A stretch of DNA of 64,000 nt from Deltaproteobacteria bacterium (GTDB taxonomy: Bacteria > Desulfobacterota > Syntrophobacteria > Syntrophobacterales > Syntrophobacteraceae): contig JAJYDE010000014.1 of NCBI GenBank assembly GCA_021777755.1, positions 33,500 to 97,499 of the forward strand, given 5' to 3'. Every line of letters starts with the position of its first letter. Positions within the stretch are counted from its first letter, which is position 1. Under the pieces are notes generated by a model. It saw only the letters and a list, made by a program, of their open reading frames with translations, was not told where the DNA came from and did no database searches. The position numbers and the translations under genes are program-made. Of this stretch, positions 36,172-45,850 are shown piece by piece.

Positions 36172-36269
36172 ACCGGTTGGGGTAGGCTCCAGCGAATTCC
36201 GCGAATTTTATGAACAACTCGCTCCAATTCCCCGGTTCGACGAGCCTTGCCGACTTGGCCCCCGCGCTC

Positions 36270-37283
36270 TTAGAACAGGTTGGCCAGATTCCGCCCGGCC
36301 CTGTTTTTCCAATTGCCCCGGTGGTAGGCATAGGCTGCAAGAATAGGCACGGCGATTGTGCCTTCGCAAAACACCATCTGGTCGTTTCCCGAATCGACCT
36401 TGCCCCAGGATCTGGCTTCCTTCAAGGTGGAACTGGAACAGGCCCCGTCTCTGACATCGGCCACCGTGATCTGTATGGCGTACTTGTGCATGGGAACCTC
36501 TTTGCCCAGCACTTCCGCGCAGATAATGACGTCCTGAATGAAATTTTTGGGAACTCCGCCGCCTATGATGAGCAGTCCGGTATCGGAGGATTCGATCTTT
36601 GTCCGGGTTAGCTCCCTGAAGTCCTTGACCGAGTCTATGGAGACATGGCTCGAAGGGTTTTCCGTTTGATGCTGGACCAGGCCGAACCCGGCGCTCGAAT
36701 CGGAAAAGGCGGGGCAGAAGATGGGGACGTTTTTCTCAAAGGCGCTCTGGATAAGGGAATTTTTCTTCTTGGAGTTTGAAACCAGGTATCTGCCCATCTC
36801 TTGTATGAATTCCCGGGAGGAATAAGGGCGGGGCGAAAGCTCGTCGGCGATCTTTTTCACCGTCGAATCGCATTCCTGCAGTTGCGTTTCGTCGATGAAG
36901 GTATCGTAGATTCTGTCCACGTAGGCCCCTCTTAGCACGGAATCATCTATATGCGTGCCGCCCTTGTAATGCTTGAAGCCGAGGGCTTCGAAAAAGTCCA
37001 TGTCAACGATGCTCGCTCCGGTGGCGACCACCGCGTCGATCATGTTGTAGCGGATCATGTCGGAGTAGACGTTCATGCAGCCGCCCGCGCTGGTGCTTCC
37101 GGCAAGGGCCAGCACGATGGTGCAGGCCGGGTCGCTCACCATCTGGTCGAAAATCATGGAGGCGGCGGCAAGCTCCCGGGCGCTGAAAGACATCTTGCTC
37201 ATCGATTCGATCAGCCCGATCGGGTTAAAGCTTGTTATGTCAATATGTTCAATGGTTTCAGTGAGAAGATCTTTTTTGAGCAT
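36270..37283 (-). CDS. deoxyhypusine synthase-like protein
   Basis: The protein of about 337 residues follows deoxyhypusine synthase: IVLALAGSTSAGGCMNVYSDMIR, MIDAVVATGASIVDMDFFEALG, HIDDSVLRGAYVDRIYDTFID and, near the C-terminus, EARSWGKVDSGNDQMVFCEG with the lysine (SWGK) at the position of the active-site lysine. Bacteria lack eIF5A, so this family is thought in many bacteria to make homospermidine or to act on another acceptor. The ATG at 37283 (AAAGGGA upstream) was preferred to a TTG three codons earlier. It is 188 bases downstream of the PPTase gene on the same strand. Confidence 0.85.
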   Translation of the reverse strand: MLKKDLLTETIEHIDITSFNPIGLIESMSKMSFSARELAAASMIFDQMVSDPACTIVLALAGSTSAGGCMNVYSDMIRYNMIDAVVATGASIVDMDFFEALGFKHYKGGTHIDDSVLRGAYVDRIYDTFIDETQLQECDSTVKKIADELSPRPYSSREFIQEMGRYLVSNSKKKNSLIQSAFEKNVPIFCPAFSDSSAGFGLVQHQTENPSSHVSIDSVKDFRELTRTKIESSDTGLLIIGGGVPKNFIQDVIICAEVLGKEVPMHKYAIQITVADVRDGACSSSTLKEARSWGKVDSGNDQMVFCEGTIAVPILAAYAYHRGNWKNRAGRNLANLF

Positions 37284-37480
37284 CGATTTCAAACGTCCCT
37301 TTCAGTTGTAGATGTTATCGCTTGCGCTCGCCCGCGAGCGAGCCTGTCGAGTTGTTCGGGTTCGGGCACTTTTAGTTTAGATGCCGATAAAGTCAAGTCC
37401 GATTTGAGGCCCGCGGCTCCTTGGCTTTGTTCGACTCCCGTCAGCCGTTGGATCTTCGAAAGCAGGCAGGCGCTAATATA

Positions 37481-38113
37481 TCACCCGGGCGCGAAGGAAA
37501 GCCAACCCCATGGATGCTCGATGGAATAGATGTTGACTTTTCCCGTCCATGCACGCGATGCGATGTCCGCACGGCTTTCCAACAGGTTCCCGCGGCTTTT
37601 GGAGATCGTTACGCTAATATGTCCCGGTTGCACAAAGCCAAAACCCCAACCAACCATTTTCACCGCGGCCTCTTTGGCGGACCACAGAAAAGAGGCCCCC
37701 CTGGCCACGCTTGCATCGAGCAGCGCTGAAATCCCCTTCCACTCGCGCTCGTTAAATACCTTTGCAAAGGGATAGCCGTCGCCAAAGTCGGCGCAAAGGG
37801 CCGCATCCATGCCGAGGCGGGGACACTGCGAGCTTAAGGCCGTCCATAGCCTGTCGGCCTGCCAGCTGAAGGAAACCGCCGCGGGTTGCCCGGAACCGAT
37901 TGACAGCTCGGGTCTTCCGAATCTGTCGGCGCGAAGAAGGGTTGGAGCCGCAGGGCAGGCTTTAATTCCCGCAAACGCCAGCAAAGAGTCCGCCGACCTC
38001 AGTTTTGCCTCGGCGCGGGCGGCGGGATCTCGGGAAGCCCCGCATGGAAGGTCGCCAAAAAAAACTCTGCCTTCCGGCAGATCCAATTTAGAGGAGCGCA
38101 TCGAGATGCTCAT
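37481..38113 (-). CDS. 4'-phosphopantetheinyl transferase (Sfp/HetI type)
   Basis: The 210-residue protein ends with WSAKEAAVKMVGWGFGF, the Sfp-family signature WxxKEAxxK, and has an upstream GMDAAL segment at the magnesium-binding Asp position. It is expected to attach the pantetheine arm to ACP domains, here the ACP in the adjacent giant synthase. Its ATG overlaps the synthase TGA by 4 bp, which makes the pairing strong. The N-terminal part is divergent. It could also serve the discrete ACP at 849-1085. Confidence 0.85.
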   Translation of the reverse strand: MSISMRSSKLDLPEGRVFFGDLPCGASRDPAARAEAKLRSADSLLAFAGIKACPAAPTLLRADRFGRPELSIGSGQPAAVSFSWQADRLWTALSSQCPRLGMDAALCADFGDGYPFAKVFNEREWKGISALLDASVARGASFLWSAKEAAVKMVGWGFGFVQPGHISVTISKSRGNLLESRADIASRAWTGKVNIYSIEHPWGWLSFAPG

Positions 38114-41100
38114 CCGGCAAACCAGCCCATTCTCAGCCCCTTCAACACCATTACGGCCTTGCGGTCCAGGTCTGTGGCCCGCGCATCCCAGGTAATTCCG
38201 GTATCGTCCTTCTCACGAATACGCCCCTCCAGGGTAAACTCTTCGCCATCCGCACACCCGCGTTCAAAACTCATGCCCTCCAAACCCAGGGGTATCAAGG
38301 ATCTCCTTTCGGTATCGTCGCGCATGACGATATAGAAACAGGTCATTTGCATGAGGGCTTCCAGCAGGTATGGAGAGTACTGGTAGCCGGCGCGGCTCGG
38401 GTGCTTGAAATCGGCGCTCGTCCTGTAGATGGTGCGCCCCCTGACCGTCCCCGGTCCCGAACCCTCCAGGCTGTCGATGACCCGGTACCTGCCCCGTAGA
38501 TCGCTTCTGTCCTCGTACCAGCTCAGCGTTTCCCCGTGGCCCATCGGACGGCTGTCCAGTTCATCCTTGCGGACCTCTAAAAAGCCCGTAAGCGGATCGG
38601 AGCCGGGCGCTCCCATTCGCGCTATTGCCCGGCAGTCGATATCGGACCTATCCGCATTGGTCCCGATGGTCGAATTCGAGCTGGAGGAGAGCGAAATAGC
38701 GCATTCGACCAGGCCGCTTTTCCTCGACCGGGTCTTGCCGTGAAGACGGATGACGCAGTCCTTTCCCTCCGGGCATTCGATCGCGTTGATAAAGCGCGCA
38801 TCCCTCAGGCCCGCGATCGCCAGACCCGGATGAAGAATTCGAGCGGTTTCCATGAACATCTCTATCGCCATGATCGCCGAAACGAGCGGGTTTTTCAAAA
38901 ATTTAAAAGGCTTATGGTCGGTGATCCAAAGGTCCCGCTCCCGGTTGACGATCCTTTCGGCAACAAGGTCGGCGGACTCGGTCCTTTGCTCTGTCAGTGA
39001 ATCGATTAAGGGAAAAAATTCACTCGGATAGCTCATCGCCCCCCATTGGGCCCCCCCTGGACTTTCCGTTTCGATATCCAAAAGGACCTTCTCCACCTTT
39101 GGAAAGGAGCGCATGAACATCACCCATTCGTCCTCCCTGTCCGAAAATTGGAGTTCCCTTAAAATCAGATTCGAGATCTCTTCGACATGAACGTAGGCGA
39201 TGCCCATGGACTCCATGAGGGATTTCAAGGCCGGGTTTTCGGCCATCCCCGCGCCCTCAAGCGGAGGGAGCATGATTGATTTGAAAACGATGCCCTCATG
39301 GGACTTCATTAAATGCGAAACGAGCGCGCTCATGGCTCTGTTGGCGCAGCAATAATTCACCTGCCCGGGGTTGCCAAGGACGCAGGCCGCCGAAGAAAGG
39401 CAGACAAAAAAGCGTACGGACTCGAGTCCGAGTTCAAAAAGCGTCCACGCCCCCTTAAGTTTTGGCCTGAGCACCGCCGAGAAATCTTGCGAACTCATGT
39501 TTTCAAGGAAACCATCCCTCAATATGCCTGCGCCGTGGACAATTCCGGTTATCTTTCCGAGCTTTTCCTCAATCGCCCTCGCGGCCAAGGCCATGGCCGC
39601 CGGATCCGCCACGTCGGCGGCGAAATATTCGGCGTCGATCCCGGCGGCCCTCAACTTGTCCAATACCTTGAGAATGTCCCGGGTTTTGGGCGTTTCCAGC
39701 TCTTGCGGCCCGACTGCCGTTCGTCCCACGAAGGCCGCCTTGCAGCCAAAGGGGATGAACTCCTGCGCCAGGTAGGGCATTAGTCCCGAGCACCCTCCCG
39801 TAAAAAGTATTACGTCGTCGCGGCCCGGCGTCAGTCGAGGTGTTTCACTGAATACGCACGGTTGGCTCTTTGCGATGCGGGTTTTCGCGCCCTGCCGGCC
39901 CTGGCTTTCAATGGTGATTTCCACGGGTTTTGTTTCAGTGTTCAAAGCTGCCCGGATCACCTGCGCCGCTCGCGCCGCGCCGTCCGCGCGCACGCTTCTG
40001 AAAAGCACCCCGGGGTGCTCATGGGTGGCTGCAAGAAAGGCCCCGAGCAAGCCCTCCCTTAGCACGCTCAAAACTGTGCCCGGTCCTTCCGATACGTCCA
40101 CAAGAACGAGAAACCGCCTGGCCGAAGATGCGAGAAATGATTTGAGAACCGGGAAAAATTCCTCCAAAACTCCCGTGGCCCCGTCCACGGATTCAACAAG
40201 GGCTGCCGCGGCTTTGTCCAAAACGATCACAAGACCGGCGAGAGATTCGATTTCACCAAGCGCTTCGGCCGCCGGGCCGCCTCCGCCGGGTTTCATCAGG
40301 TCGAATGCTCGCCCCGCGGGGCTGGCCGCATTTTCCAAAAACCCCGCGGGGTGGACGTCGCAGCCGTAATCTCGCACCAGCAAATCCCTTATCTGTCCTC
40401 CAAACTCCGATCTGCCCACTGGCGAGAGCACCACGACCGAATCCGTGGGCGTCACCTCGACGGGTCGAAACGGGGCCTCCTCCAGGGGGCAATCCCTGAA
40501 GACCAGCCGCTTTACCGGCGGCTTTCGGGCGGGGCTTCGCCCGCCCGCGCCCTGGCTTGTCGATGCACCCGCGTGTGTTGTTTGCCCGGATTCCTTTCGA
40601 ACCATTATTTCGGAAATCTTCTTCGAGACGTCGGATATAGTTCGAACGTCCCTGAAATCCTGAAAATCTATTCTTATTGCGAAACGGCTCTCCAGCGAGT
40701 TTATGAGCACCGGCAGACGGCTTGATCGGATGGCCAGATCCCTTCGAAGGTCCATCTCCGGTTCTATCTCATCCGAATCGTAGCCCGTGGCTTCCATGAT
40801 CACCCCGATCACGGCCTCCGTAACAGGGTCGGTCCCCGCCATCGCGGTCCCCGGTGCGGGGACGGACGTGGGAGGTGCGCACAAAGCCGCTTGGGTCTCT
40901 AATTGTTGTCCCGGCGCCGGAAACATACCCTGTAAGGTCTTTTCCAGCTCCAGTTCTGAGAACCGGGGATCATATTCGGCTCTTATGGCCGCCAAAATGG
41001 ACGGCTTTATGAATTTTCCGAAGCTCTCGATAATAAATGAGTTGAGTTGCCTCTGTACAAGAGTTTGCAGATTTTTCAGCTCTTCAGGCGCCGCTTTGGA

Positions 41101-44100
41101 TGGCCCGTTTTCCGCGGCCGCATCGGGCGCCGCGGCAATTTCAATATCCGTGAGCGTGGTTGCGGCGGGGAAATTTCCGACGGCATGAATTTTAGCCAGG
41201 GCGGCTTTTAGAGTCCTCTCTTCCGCGCCCTGAAAGCAGGTCGGGGCGCAGTGGGCTTCCTCGATGGTGTCGGCTATAAGGTCGCTCACCACGGCCTTGG
41301 GACCCGCTTCGACAAAAAGTCGAATGCCAAAATCATTCCACAGGACCCTCACATCCTCCATCCAAAGGACCGGAGATTCAAGGTGGGCCATCAGGATGCG
41401 CCTTATTTGCGCCGGATCGTCCGGAAACGGCCTTCCGGTGGTGTTTGACACCACTGGAATCCGGGGCGCATGAAATTCCACGTTCCGGGTGAAATCGTCC
41501 ATCTCATCGTGGATGCAGTGCATTACCGGCGAGTGGAAGGCCATGCTAACCGGCAAAAAGGTGCCCCGGTATCCCATGGTCCTGATCTGTTCTCCGATCG
41601 AGGTAAGCTCTTGGGCATTGCCGCCGATTACCGTCTGAGAAGGCGAGTTTACATTGGCGATATAGCAATTTTGCTTTTCCGCCAACCACTCCCGGATCAA
41701 TTCCATGGGGGCGTCCACGGCCATCATTTTCCCCGGGTCGATGCTCATCGAACACGCCTTCTCCATGCACGCGGCCCTCTTGCTGACAATCCGAAAGCCG
41801 TCTTCAAAGGAGTAAACCCCGGCCAGGCAAAGAGCGGTCAGCTCCCCGAGGCTGTGGCCGGCCATGGCCGCCGGGCGAAGCCCGAGCGACATCAGCATCC
41901 GGGCTATCGCGTATTCGATTGAAAACAGGGCCGGTTGCTGCCGGCCGGTCTCGCGGATTTGCCCTTCATCACCGTGGAACATCAGCTTGAGCAGGTCGAA
42001 GTCGGCCAGCTCTGCCGCCCGGTCCAGCCATTCCCGTATGAGCGGAAAGGTGCGATAGAGTTCATGGCCCATTCCCGCATAGTGGGAGCCCTGTCCGGGA
42101 AACACGAATGCCATGTTGGGGGGGACGCCTTCCGTGTCGCCAGCAACGCCTCGGCGAGTGGCGGATCGCAACATCTTAGATTCTTCGCGGCTCCTGCGGG
42201 CCTCCGATTTCTCTTCGAGACGGACCAAAACCGGCGCCCCATTGTCAGGCTCTTGCAGTTGCACTACAAAGTTCGAGCCGCCGAAGCCGAAAGCGTTGAC
42301 CTGCATCCGGCGCGCTCCCCCGCTGTTTAACGGCCAGTGTTCAGGCCGGGGGCAGACTCTCAGGCCCGATCCGTCGAGTTCCATCCGCGGATCGGCCTTT
42401 TCGAAGTTCAGGGTCGGGGGGAATATCCCTTCGTTCATGGCCGTAACGCCGCGTATCAGGCTGCATAGCCCCGAGGCCCCCAAAGTGTGGCCGATCTGGG
42501 ATTTAAAGGAGGTCAGCGCGGTCGTGCCCGCGGAGCCGAAAATCGACTTCAGCGCCAGGACCTCCTCGATATCGCCCTGTATGGTGCCCGTGGCATGGCA
42601 CTCGACAAGGTCGATAGATTCGGGGCCATATTGTAAATCGGCCAGCGACGCCCTTATCGCCGTCTCCTGGGTCTCTTTCGAAGATTCAACCATTCCGAAG
42701 CGGCTGTTGCAGCCGCCCATGGAAGTAATATTGGCCAATATCTTGGCGCCCCTGGCCAGTGCGACCGATTCCCTCTCAAGGACGATCATCGCTCCGCCTT
42801 CGCCCAGCACCATCCCGTCGCGCGCCCGATCAAAGGGCCGGCTCGCTTCGAAAGCCTCGAAATTTTTGCCCGAAAATCCCGCCAGAGCGCCCAGCGCGGA
42901 GAACTCGAGAAAATGCATGGGAGTAAGCAGTTCTTCGGCGCCTCCGATTACCGCGGCGTCGATCACCCCGTTTCGAATCATGTTGAAAGCGCTGTACAAG
43001 GCCACAAGCGAAGTGGCGCAGGCCGCGGAAACCGAAAAACTCGGACCCGACAGTCCGTACTTGTTGCAGATAAACCCTGCCGCCGTGCAGTTGAGGCGAC
43101 CCAGAAGGGTGGTGTCGTCAATTGCGATGCGTCCCGCCTTTATGGCTTCCTCGATCTTCGCCTGCTGCTCGGTGGAAAGATTGACGACCCGATTTACCGA
43201 TTCGACGATTTTGCCCGCCGATGCCCGAATAATTCCATCTGCCAGGGTCGAGGCGGCTTCTCCGGAGTTTTGGGAGACAATTACCGCTATTCTTTCCCGG
43301 GGAATGTTCGATTCGAGAATACCCGACTGCTTGACGGCTCTCGATGCGAGCCACAGGGTGGCTTTCGTGCAATTGGCCATGGACCGGAAATCCTGGGGCG
43401 GTGTCTCGATATCGGCGCGGCTGACCTCAAGGTCCTGGAAGGCGCCCAATCCGCAGTAGGTTTTCTCCGGCGTTCCCGGCCTGGGATCGAAGAACCGTTC
43501 ATGATTCCATCTGTTGGCCGGGATACGGGTTACGCCGCTTCTCATGTCCCGGCTGGCCGCCCAGACGGACTCGGGATCTTTTCCAAGCGAATTTACACAG
43601 CTCATCCCCGTTATGGCGATCCGCTCACGCCCGCCCGAGTTTGAAGCCCCGGGCGCGAGGCGAACTCGCGGGCAAGACGGCCGCTCCCGAGGCTCCACAA
43701 GAGGTCCGGTAAACGGTACGCCCGCTCCGAGCCCGCCTCTAGCCAGTTCCTCGTGTAAGTCCCGCACCGATTTTATCGTGCTTATGGCCCCGGCCGCCGC
43801 TCCGCACATAAACTGCCCTCGCTCCACGCACTCCCGATCTTCAACCGGTCGGCCGGTTCCAGGGTCTTTGCCCCGGGCTGCGATCATGAGGCTGCCTGCG
43901 CACACCCCTTCAATTCGCCGCCGGATCGACGCCTCGCTGTCTCTTTGTGACAATAAATTGCGCTCGAGCGTGCAGACCGATTCCACCACGGGCGTCCGCA
44001 GCGACCTTACCCGCAAACCGATCGATTCTCCGGTGATGACGGTCCGGCCGGGCGCTGCTTCCAGGACCAGCTTCTGGTAAACCGGCGTAAGGGACTCCGT

Positions 44101-45741
44101 TTGAACTATATCGGAGACCGCGAGATAGGCGGTGCCCATCTGGATTGCGTCCGCTCCAAGCATCGCGGCCATGAAGGCCGTTTCACGGTTGCAAATCCCG
44201 CCTGCCAGAACGATTGTCTTTTTCTCGAACAACTCCGGTTCCCGCTGCTTCATAAGCAACATCAGTTGCGCCCACATGAGGGTCGTGTATTGCCCCACAT
44301 GGCCGCCGGCCTCATTGCCCTCCAGGATCAAACCGCTGACGCCCCCCTCGAGCGCCGGCCGCAACAGTTCCGGGCCCGATACGATATAGAAGGTCTCAAT
44401 GCCGGCCGCGATCAACTCGGCGGCATGCGAGGGCGCCCCCGCCGCTATTACCGCAAAAGGGGGCTTGTTGCGCTTGATCCATGACATCTGAGTTTCTCTG
44501 AACGGGTTTTCGTCCAGGGCGATCACGTTTACCGCATAGGGGAAATTTTCCATCACTGAGGGCAAATCTGCCAGCGCCTTCTCGAGCCCGGCCGCGTCCA
44601 TCATCCCCAGGGCCAGGGTCGGCAGACCTCCGGCTTCCGCAATACGCCTGGCAAATCGTGCATTATCGGTTATCCAGGTCATGGCCCCCTGTATGAAGGG
44701 GTATCGCGCGCCCAATTTCTCGGCCGTGGGGCTGTTGACAAACGATCCCTGGACTTCTGTCGCCCCGCGCAGATGCCTTTCGATTTCTTCGATAAACCCG
44801 CTGATGGCCGCTTTGGTCGATACCCCGTATCTTTTCGTAAAAGAAGATGCGAAGGAGGCTTCCACCCCCAAGGGGATCAGTTCATCGCGGCCGAATGTGC
44901 TCAAAAGGGGCGGGGCGAGCCGTCTTTGGATCTCACGACAAAATTCGAGCCTTTTGCGCCCACCTGCCTCGGCGCCGCAAAGGCCCCCCGCTAAATCTTT
45001 CAGAGCCCTCGCCGCCCTCGAATTGCCCTTGTTATAAATCCGGCAGGGCACATCGAGGTTCACGCCCAAAACTTCAGTGTGCTCGACCCTTAAGCCCTCT
45101 ATTTTTGCCGAAAAAGTCCCCGGGGCGCTGAATAGATCGCTTAGCCAGTGAAGACTTTCAAAAACGATTCGCCCGGCGTTTGCGGCCAAAAAGGCCGCGG
45201 CCGCCCGGGCCATGCCAATGCCTCCCCAGACCGCAAGACTCGGGCCGCTCTCACCGGCCATTGCCCGGGCAGTGGAGTAGATCGTAAACAGGCTGTCTGC
45301 GCCCGTAAAACCGGAGGCTTCATTTCCCTTTAAACCCAAGCGCTTTATATGCGGGTGATTTTTCATGATATCCCCGATCAGGCGCAGGCTTCCCGTAACA
45401 GGGATCACCTCGACCCCCTCCGGTAATTCCCCTATTGCTTCCAGCGCCCGCCCGGTTTCCATCCACTCGTGAAGCTCCGTCCAGACGGTGGTTATGCCCG
45501 CCTGGTCAAGAAAACTTCTGGTCTTCGTATCGCCAAGAATATCGGCCGGCAGTTTTAATTCCACGGCCTCCAGGCCCCGGCCCGCTCGAAGAAGGGCTTC
45601 CAAAACCTCGCCCGGATCGATGAAGCTGAGATCGATTATCGCCTTTGTCCCGGTTTCCAACGCGGATTCCATTAGGGCCGAACAGATATGCTCAGGGTAA
45701 TAAACAAACCCAAGCGAGGGCCTTTTATGTGTCTGGACCAT
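38110..45741 (-). CDS. giant single-chain polyketide/fatty-acid synthase (NPD-KS-AT-ACP-KR-DH)
   Basis: About 2,540 residues. Order: a degenerate TIM-barrel-like region (1-300), a nitronate monooxygenase/PfaD-like barrel (about 340-640; GAMTWITDNARFA, EGNEAGGHVGQYTTLM, GADAIQMGTAYLA), KS (717-1175; SAACATSLVALYSAF, ECHATGTIQGD, SQIGHTLGASG), AT (1205-1500; GHSLGELTAL), ACP (about 1640-1715; LAIRSSRLPVLINSL), KR (1985-2180; VHGAGILRDGFLENM, NPGQVNYCCANRAMSAL) and a double-hotdog DH (2250-end; ITDHKPFKFL). One KS, no chain-length factor. The PfaD-type part could supply enoyl reduction. Start 45741 has AGAGG upstream; an ATG seven codons earlier is possible. It probably makes a lipid-like chain; the product is unknown. 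It overlaps the PPTase start. Confidence 0.9.
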   Translation of the reverse strand: MVQTHKRPSLGFVYYPEHICSALMESALETGTKAIIDLSFIDPGEVLEALLRAGRGLEAVELKLPADILGDTKTRSFLDQAGITTVWTELHEWMETGRALEAIGELPEGVEVIPVTGSLRLIGDIMKNHPHIKRLGLKGNEASGFTGADSLFTIYSTARAMAGESGPSLAVWGGIGMARAAAAFLAANAGRIVFESLHWLSDLFSAPGTFSAKIEGLRVEHTEVLGVNLDVPCRIYNKGNSRAARALKDLAGGLCGAEAGGRKRLEFCREIQRRLAPPLLSTFGRDELIPLGVEASFASSFTKRYGVSTKAAISGFIEEIERHLRGATEVQGSFVNSPTAEKLGARYPFIQGAMTWITDNARFARRIAEAGGLPTLALGMMDAAGLEKALADLPSVMENFPYAVNVIALDENPFRETQMSWIKRNKPPFAVIAAGAPSHAAELIAAGIETFYIVSGPELLRPALEGGVSGLILEGNEAGGHVGQYTTLMWAQLMLLMKQREPELFEKKTIVLAGGICNRETAFMAAMLGADAIQMGTAYLAVSDIVQTESLTPVYQKLVLEAAPGRTVITGESIGLRVRSLRTPVVESVCTLERNLLSQRDSEASIRRRIEGVCAGSLMIAARGKDPGTGRPVEDRECVERGQFMCGAAAGAISTIKSVRDLHEELARGGLGAGVPFTGPLVEPRERPSCPRVRLAPGASNSGGRERIAITGMSCVNSLGKDPESVWAASRDMRSGVTRIPANRWNHERFFDPRPGTPEKTYCGLGAFQDLEVSRADIETPPQDFRSMANCTKATLWLASRAVKQSGILESNIPRERIAVIVSQNSGEAASTLADGIIRASAGKIVESVNRVVNLSTEQQAKIEEAIKAGRIAIDDTTLLGRLNCTAAGFICNKYGLSGPSFSVSAACATSLVALYSAFNMIRNGVIDAAVIGGAEELLTPMHFLEFSALGALAGFSGKNFEAFEASRPFDRARDGMVLGEGGAMIVLERESVALARGAKILANITSMGGCNSRFGMVESSKETQETAIRASLADLQYGPESIDLVECHATGTIQGDIEEVLALKSIFGSAGTTALTSFKSQIGHTLGASGLCSLIRGVTAMNEGIFPPTLNFEKADPRMELDGSGLRVCPRPEHWPLNSGGARRMQVNAFGFGGSNFVVQLQEPDNGAPVLVRLEEKSEARRSREESKMLRSATRRGVAGDTEGVPPNMAFVFPGQGSHYAGMGHELYRTFPLIREWLDRAAELADFDLLKLMFHGDEGQIRETGRQQPALFSIEYAIARMLMSLGLRPAAMAGHSLGELTALCLAGVYSFEDGFRIVSKRAACMEKACSMSIDPGKMMAVDAPMELIREWLAEKQNCYIANVNSPSQTVIGGNAQELTSIGEQIRTMGYRGTFLPVSMAFHSPVMHCIHDEMDDFTRNVEFHAPRIPVVSNTTGRPFPDDPAQIRRILMAHLESPVLWMEDVRVLWNDFGIRLFVEAGPKAVVSDLIADTIEEAHCAPTCFQGAEERTLKAALAKIHAVGNFPAATTLTDIEIAAAPDAAAENGPSKAAPEELKNLQTLVQRQLNSFIIESFGKFIKPSILAAIRAEYDPRFSELELEKTLQGMFPAPGQQLETQAALCAPPTSVPAPGTAMAGTDPVTEAVIGVIMEATGYDSDEIEPEMDLRRDLAIRSSRLPVLINSLESRFAIRIDFQDFRDVRTISDVSKKISEIMVRKESGQTTHAGASTSQGAGGRSPARKPPVKRLVFRDCPLEEAPFRPVEVTPTDSVVVLSPVGRSEFGGQIRDLLVRDYGCDVHPAGFLENAASPAGRAFDLMKPGGGGPAAEALGEIESLAGLVIVLDKAAAALVESVDGATGVLEEFFPVLKSFLASSARRFLVLVDVSEGPGTVLSVLREGLLGAFLAATHEHPGVLFRSVRADGAARAAQVIRAALNTETKPVEITIESQGRQGAKTRIAKSQPCVFSETPRLTPGRDDVILFTGGCSGLMPYLAQEFIPFGCKAAFVGRTAVGPQELETPKTRDILKVLDKLRAAGIDAEYFAADVADPAAMALAARAIEEKLGKITGIVHGAGILRDGFLENMSSQDFSAVLRPKLKGAWTLFELGLESVRFFVCLSSAACVLGNPGQVNYCCANRAMSALVSHLMKSHEGIVFKSIMLPPLEGAGMAENPALKSLMESMGIAYVHVEEISNLILRELQFSDREDEWVMFMRSFPKVEKVLLDIETESPGGAQWGAMSYPSEFFPLIDSLTEQRTESADLVAERIVNRERDLWITDHKPFKFLKNPLVSAIMAIEMFMETARILHPGLAIAGLRDARFINAIECPEGKDCVIRLHGKTRSRKSGLVECAISLSSSSNSTIGTNADRSDIDCRAIARMGAPGSDPLTGFLEVRKDELDSRPMGHGETLSWYEDRSDLRGRYRVIDSLEGSGPGTVRGRTIYRTSADFKHPSRAGYQYSPYLLEALMQMTCFYIVMRDDTERRSLIPLGLEGMSFERGCADGEEFTLEGRIREKDDTGITWDARATDLDRKAVMVLKGLRMGWFAG

Positions 45742-45850
45742 TTTTCTCAGCCTCTGATGCATCGTTTAAATTTGTATTTTGGGAATTCTCTCTTACATAC
45801 TATTATCGAAGTATCAACGAAAGATCTAAACAGAAAAGAGAATGGACCAG

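Noticed and set aside
43514..44080. Several long plus-strand ORFs across the giant synthase gene
   Set aside because: They have no family likeness and lie opposite conserved KS and NPD motifs; GC-rich antisense frames stay open by chance.
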